Position numbers and translations under genes: made by a program. A stretch of 34,251 bases of DNA from a bacterium (GTDB taxonomy: Bacteria; Patescibacteriota; Saccharimonadia; Saccharimonadales; UBA4665), in the NCBI GenBank assembly GCA_021789195.1, contig JAJYJU010000004.1, positions 1-34,251 of the forward strand. The letters run 5' to 3'. Position 1 is the stretch's first letter. Each line of letters begins with the position of its first letter. Shown here in pieces: positions 32,426 to 34,251 of this stretch. The notes beneath the pieces are model-generated. The model was not told where the DNA came from. It saw only the letters and a list, made by a program, of their open reading frames with translations, and searched no databases.

Positions 32426-32501
32426 GGCGCTTTAGCTCAGTTGGTAGAGCAGAGGCCTGAAGAGCCTTGTGTCCCCAGTTCGAGTCTGGGAGGCGCCACC
32501 A
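32426..32501 (+). tRNA. tRNA-Phe(GAA)
   Basis: This is a 76-nt tRNA. The acceptor GGCGCTT pairs with AGGCGCC (one G-U), with discriminator A and encoded CCA. The anticodon stem GAGGC/GCCTT holds loop CTGAAGA, anticodon GAA. The D-loop has G18-G19 and the T-loop is TTCGAGT. It lies 14 nt after tRNA-Ala. Confidence 0.97.
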
Positions 32502-32523
32502 CTTTAAATATCCATAGCTTATT

Positions 32524-32532
32524 TGCTAAAAT
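32524..32532 (+). promoter_or_regulatory. Extended -10 of tRNA-Gly
   Basis: TGC-TAAAAT lies 21 nt before tRNA-Gly, with TTAAAT at 32504-32509 as a weak -35 at 17-bp spacing. The tRNA therefore has its own promoter on the chromosomal side of the recombinase element. Confidence 0.45.
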
Positions 32533-32553
32533 ATTGAAGCTAAAACCATATAT

Positions 32554-32630
32554 GCGAGTGTAGCTCAGTTGTTTAGAGCGCTTCCTTGCCAAGGAAGAGG
32601 TCGAGAGTTAGAGTCTCTTCACTCGCACCA
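32554..32630 (+). tRNA. tRNA-Gly(GCC) with a T19-A56 tertiary pair
   Basis: This is a 77-nt tRNA. The acceptor GCGAGTG pairs with CACTCGC, with discriminator A and encoded CCA. The anticodon stem CTTCC/GGAAG holds loop TTGCCAA, anticodon GCC. All stems are intact. The D-loop reads AGTTGTTTAG, so position 19 is T where G is nearly universal. The T-loop reads TTAGAGT, so position 56 is A where C is nearly universal. The two changed positions normally pair with each other, so the pair is kept as T19-A56. The recombinase gene runs into this tRNA from the other strand. Confidence 0.92.
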
Positions 32631-34147
32631 ATCCCGACCTTTTTGTCTTGAATATCTAGAAAACATCGGTAGAATGGGCTAATTTGGGTGTTGGAATAGC
32701 CTGGATAGCTCCATACCAGACCTTTAGGAAATATCGAACACAGCAACGCTCGTTTTCGTTCCAAATCAGCTTCATTATAGGTATTATTAAGGTTTGTAAA
32801 CTTATTTTGGATAAATGATGTTATACCCTCTAGGTTGTACTTCTCAATAATAGTTTCGTCTTTAGATGCTTGAATTGCTTTAATCTTCTCTTCAAGAATC
32901 TTGTTTTGTTCTTTGAATATATCGTCCGAGTAAGTGCCATCTAAGTTTTTCTCTATTAAGGATTGCCGGGTCTCATAGACCTGCTTTAGCTCAATCTCGG
33001 ACTGATCTCGCTTTTGACCCAATAACTCAATACGTAAGTAGTATGTGCGTCTTATGAAAGCACTTATAAGATCTGCTGTTTCTTTTTTTAGGGTAATTTC
33101 ATTAAGAAGTTTGGTAGTTTCTGGTTCAATATCCGCAAAAGGAACATTAGATTTGGCACCACAACGCTTAATGCAGAAGTAATAGCCGTATAACTGACAC
33201 TTACCCTTATTCCAAGCTCCAGTAAACGACTGTCCGCAACGACCGCAGCGTACAATACGTCGTAATGGAAAGTCTGGGTTGTTTTGGCTTCGTCTAGCTA
33301 TCATAACGGGTGTGTTATGGTTTTTCCCATCGAGTATAGACTGAACCTTATAGTAAGTTTCTTCAGTAATCATGGGTAGATGCTGGCCATGAACTTCAAG
33401 ACCATATTTTTTAGAAACAACCTTTCCGGCATAAAACTTATTGCGAAAAATGCTGCTCATTGTTTGTTTGCGTAGAGGCGTATCTTTGTAGCCTTTACGT
33501 TTCAGCACAACGCCTCTGTCGTTTAAGAAATTGGCCATATCTCTCAAGCTTTTTGTGCCTGTAGCCATAAGACTCCAGGATTCTTGAATGACACCAAAAG
33601 TCACAGGATCTTTGACTGCATAACCATTTTGCTTTTGATATCCCATAGGAGGCCGTCCATTATATAAACCACTCATAAACCTTGCTTTCATACCGTTACG
33701 CGAGCGTTCGCCTCGGACGTCGTTATCCATTTGGGCAAAACCAGCCAGCATAGTCTCGATAAATCTTTCTGTTGGCGTATCCCCGGTTGGTTCACTTGCA
33801 GAAATTAAAGTTACTCCATATTCTGCTAGTTTCTTGCGTATAGCTAAGTAGTCAGCTGTTTGGCGAGATATACGATCAAGGCGGTATACAATTAATGCTT
33901 GCAGATTGTTCTTATGCTTACGGCAATATTCAAGCAATTCAATTAGGGTTGGTCTTTCTCGTATTGTTTTAGCCGATCGACCCTCCTCGCGGAACGTCTC
34001 AACTATTTCTAGACCGCGCCTTTCAGCTTCTTTTTGACAGATATCTGCCTGAGTATCCAAAGAATAATTGTCTACTTGTTCTTCTGTAGAAACACGTAAA
34101 TATATAATAGCTTTTTGTTTAATACTGCTCTTGGAATAATCCTGCAT
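32573..34147 (-). CDS. Large serine recombinase (site-specific integrase)
   Basis: This 524-residue protein catalyses integration and excision of a DNA element through a phosphoserine link. The N-terminal resolvase domain (about 10-160) has the nucleophile S20 in YLRVSTEEQ, the arginine-rich YRLDRISR (about 88-95) and GERSRNGMKARF. A Recombinase DNA-binding domain follows (about 165-285, PPMGYQKQNGYAVKD). Next is a zinc ribbon with C301, C304, C325 and C329, then a coiled-coil region (about 370-440) typical of large serine integrases. The last about 18 residues (from GASEETLTLD) are translated from the antisense strand of tRNA-Gly, so this tail was probably gained at the integration site. The preceding frame ends 3 nt before the ATG. 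Confidence 0.93.
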   Translation of the reverse strand: MQDYSKSSIKQKAIIYLRVSTEEQVDNYSLDTQADICQKEAERRGLEIVETFREEGRSAKTIRERPTLIELLEYCRKHKNNLQALIVYRLDRISRQTADYLAIRKKLAEYGVTLISASEPTGDTPTERFIETMLAGFAQMDNDVRGERSRNGMKARFMSGLYNGRPPMGYQKQNGYAVKDPVTFGVIQESWSLMATGTKSLRDMANFLNDRGVVLKRKGYKDTPLRKQTMSSIFRNKFYAGKVVSKKYGLEVHGQHLPMITEETYYKVQSILDGKNHNTPVMIARRSQNNPDFPLRRIVRCGRCGQSFTGAWNKGKCQLYGYYFCIKRCGAKSNVPFADIEPETTKLLNEITLKKETADLISAFIRRTYYLRIELLGQKRDQSEIELKQVYETRQSLIEKNLDGTYSDDIFKEQNKILEEKIKAIQASKDETIIEKYNLEGITSFIQNKFTNLNNTYNEADLERKRALLCSIFPKGLVWSYPGYSNTQISPFYRCFLDIQDKKVGIGASEETLTLDLFLGKEAL

Positions 34148-34150
34148 AGC

Positions 34151-34251
34151 TTACCCGTTCCCAAGAATTTGGTGCAGAGTCTGACCCTCAAACAATTTTC
34201 TTTCATACCCATCTAACCAGTAATTAATCAAGTGTTGAAATTCTGTTATGT
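34151..34251 (-). CDS. Partial small frame upstream of the recombinase
   Basis: On the minus strand the frame is open from the window edge and ends in TAA at 34153-34151, 3 nt before the recombinase ATG. The visible 32 residues include QHLINYWLDGYERKLF and end GQTLHQILGNG. I recognise no family. The tight spacing suggests it is co-transcribed, and perhaps translationally coupled, with the recombinase, so it could be an element-borne partner such as a directionality or regulatory protein. That is inference from position only. Confidence 0.45.
   Translation of the reverse strand, partial: ITEFQHLINYWLDGYERKLFEGQTLHQILGNG

Larger units (their letters stand above)
32554..34251. mobile_element. 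Left end of an integrated element at tRNA-Gly (partial)
   Basis: A large serine recombinase gene on the minus strand ends 58 nt inside tRNA-Gly(GCC), with a further partial frame upstream of it at the window edge. A recombinase gene abutting a tRNA with its 3' end is the usual layout of an integrative element at its attachment site. The tRNA is complete, so the junction restores it or lies at its edge. The other end is outside the window, so element size and the exact att core cannot be read here. Confidence 0.6.

Noticed and set aside
1-34251. Recoded UGA (glycine) as in Gracilibacteria/Absconditabacteria
   Set aside because: UGA ends full-length genes here (membrane protein at 30117, solute-binding protein at 22520), and conserved genes show no internal UGA.
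1-34251. CRISPR array, rRNA genes or insertion sequences
   Set aside because: I saw no regularly spaced repeats, no rRNA core sequences and no transposase. The serine recombinase is the only mobile-element enzyme.

Overview
This window reads as chromosomal DNA from a Patescibacteria/CPR bacterium, most likely Candidatus Saccharibacteria (TM7). The support is the shortened core proteins (an 89-residue ATP synthase epsilon, a 628-residue AlaRS that stops at the editing domain, a 503-residue UvrC), an FtsA/PilM-like ATPase next to a bitopic surface protein, an ExoI (SbcB) gene, several LysM/CHAP/MltG/DacA-type wall enzymes and almost no biosynthesis. UGA ends normal-length genes (for example the 306-aa membrane protein and the solute-binding protein), so the UGA-glycine code of Gracilibacteria/Absconditabacteria does not apply. 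No rRNA is present, so the lineage is inferred from protein character.

Layout. 1-670: end of the ATP synthase operon (atpD 3' part, atpC). 711-3681: mnmA and alaS. 3748-8289: FtsA/PilM-like ATPase, membrane surface protein, ruvX, mltG. 8370-9524: LysM-CHAP wall hydrolase. 9554-12315: obgE and sbcB, with a possible small antisense membrane-protein gene at the sbcB 3' end. 12633-20428: uvrA, bL25, an acidic tail-anchored protein, uvrC, pepP. 20511-22520: secG and a membrane-anchored family-5 solute-binding protein. 22574-24469: accessory pocket at tRNA-Leu(CAG), with a Phd/PIN toxin-antitoxin pair, a small membrane protein and two copies of a short repeat. 24470-26107: GlcD-type FAD oxidase. 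26182-26355: tRNA-Leu(GAG) and tRNA-Val(UAC). 26423-32132: dacA-like gene (minus), lemA, htpX, a membrane protein and ligA. 32133-32630: a structured intergenic stretch, then tRNA-Ala(GGC), tRNA-Phe(GAA) and tRNA-Gly(GCC). 32573-34251: a large serine recombinase whose 3' end is read from the antisense strand of tRNA-Gly. This looks like the left end of an integrated element that runs off the window.

The genes fall into three functional groups. Genome upkeep comprises RuvX, ExoI, UvrA, UvrC and LigA. Envelope growth and surface contact comprises the FtsA/PilM-like pair, MltG, LysM-CHAP, DacA, SecG and HtpX. Translation comprises MnmA, AlaRS, bL25, Obg and six tRNAs. Many genes have a -10-like hexamer only 5-14 nt before the ATG, often preceded by TGn, which suggests leaderless or nearly leaderless mRNAs. 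The most unusual points are the T19-A56 replacement of the universal G19-C56 pair in tRNA-Gly next to the recombinase, the cysteine-free UvrC, the structured intergenic stretch after ligA, and the strong minus-strand promoter opposite sbcB/uvrA.
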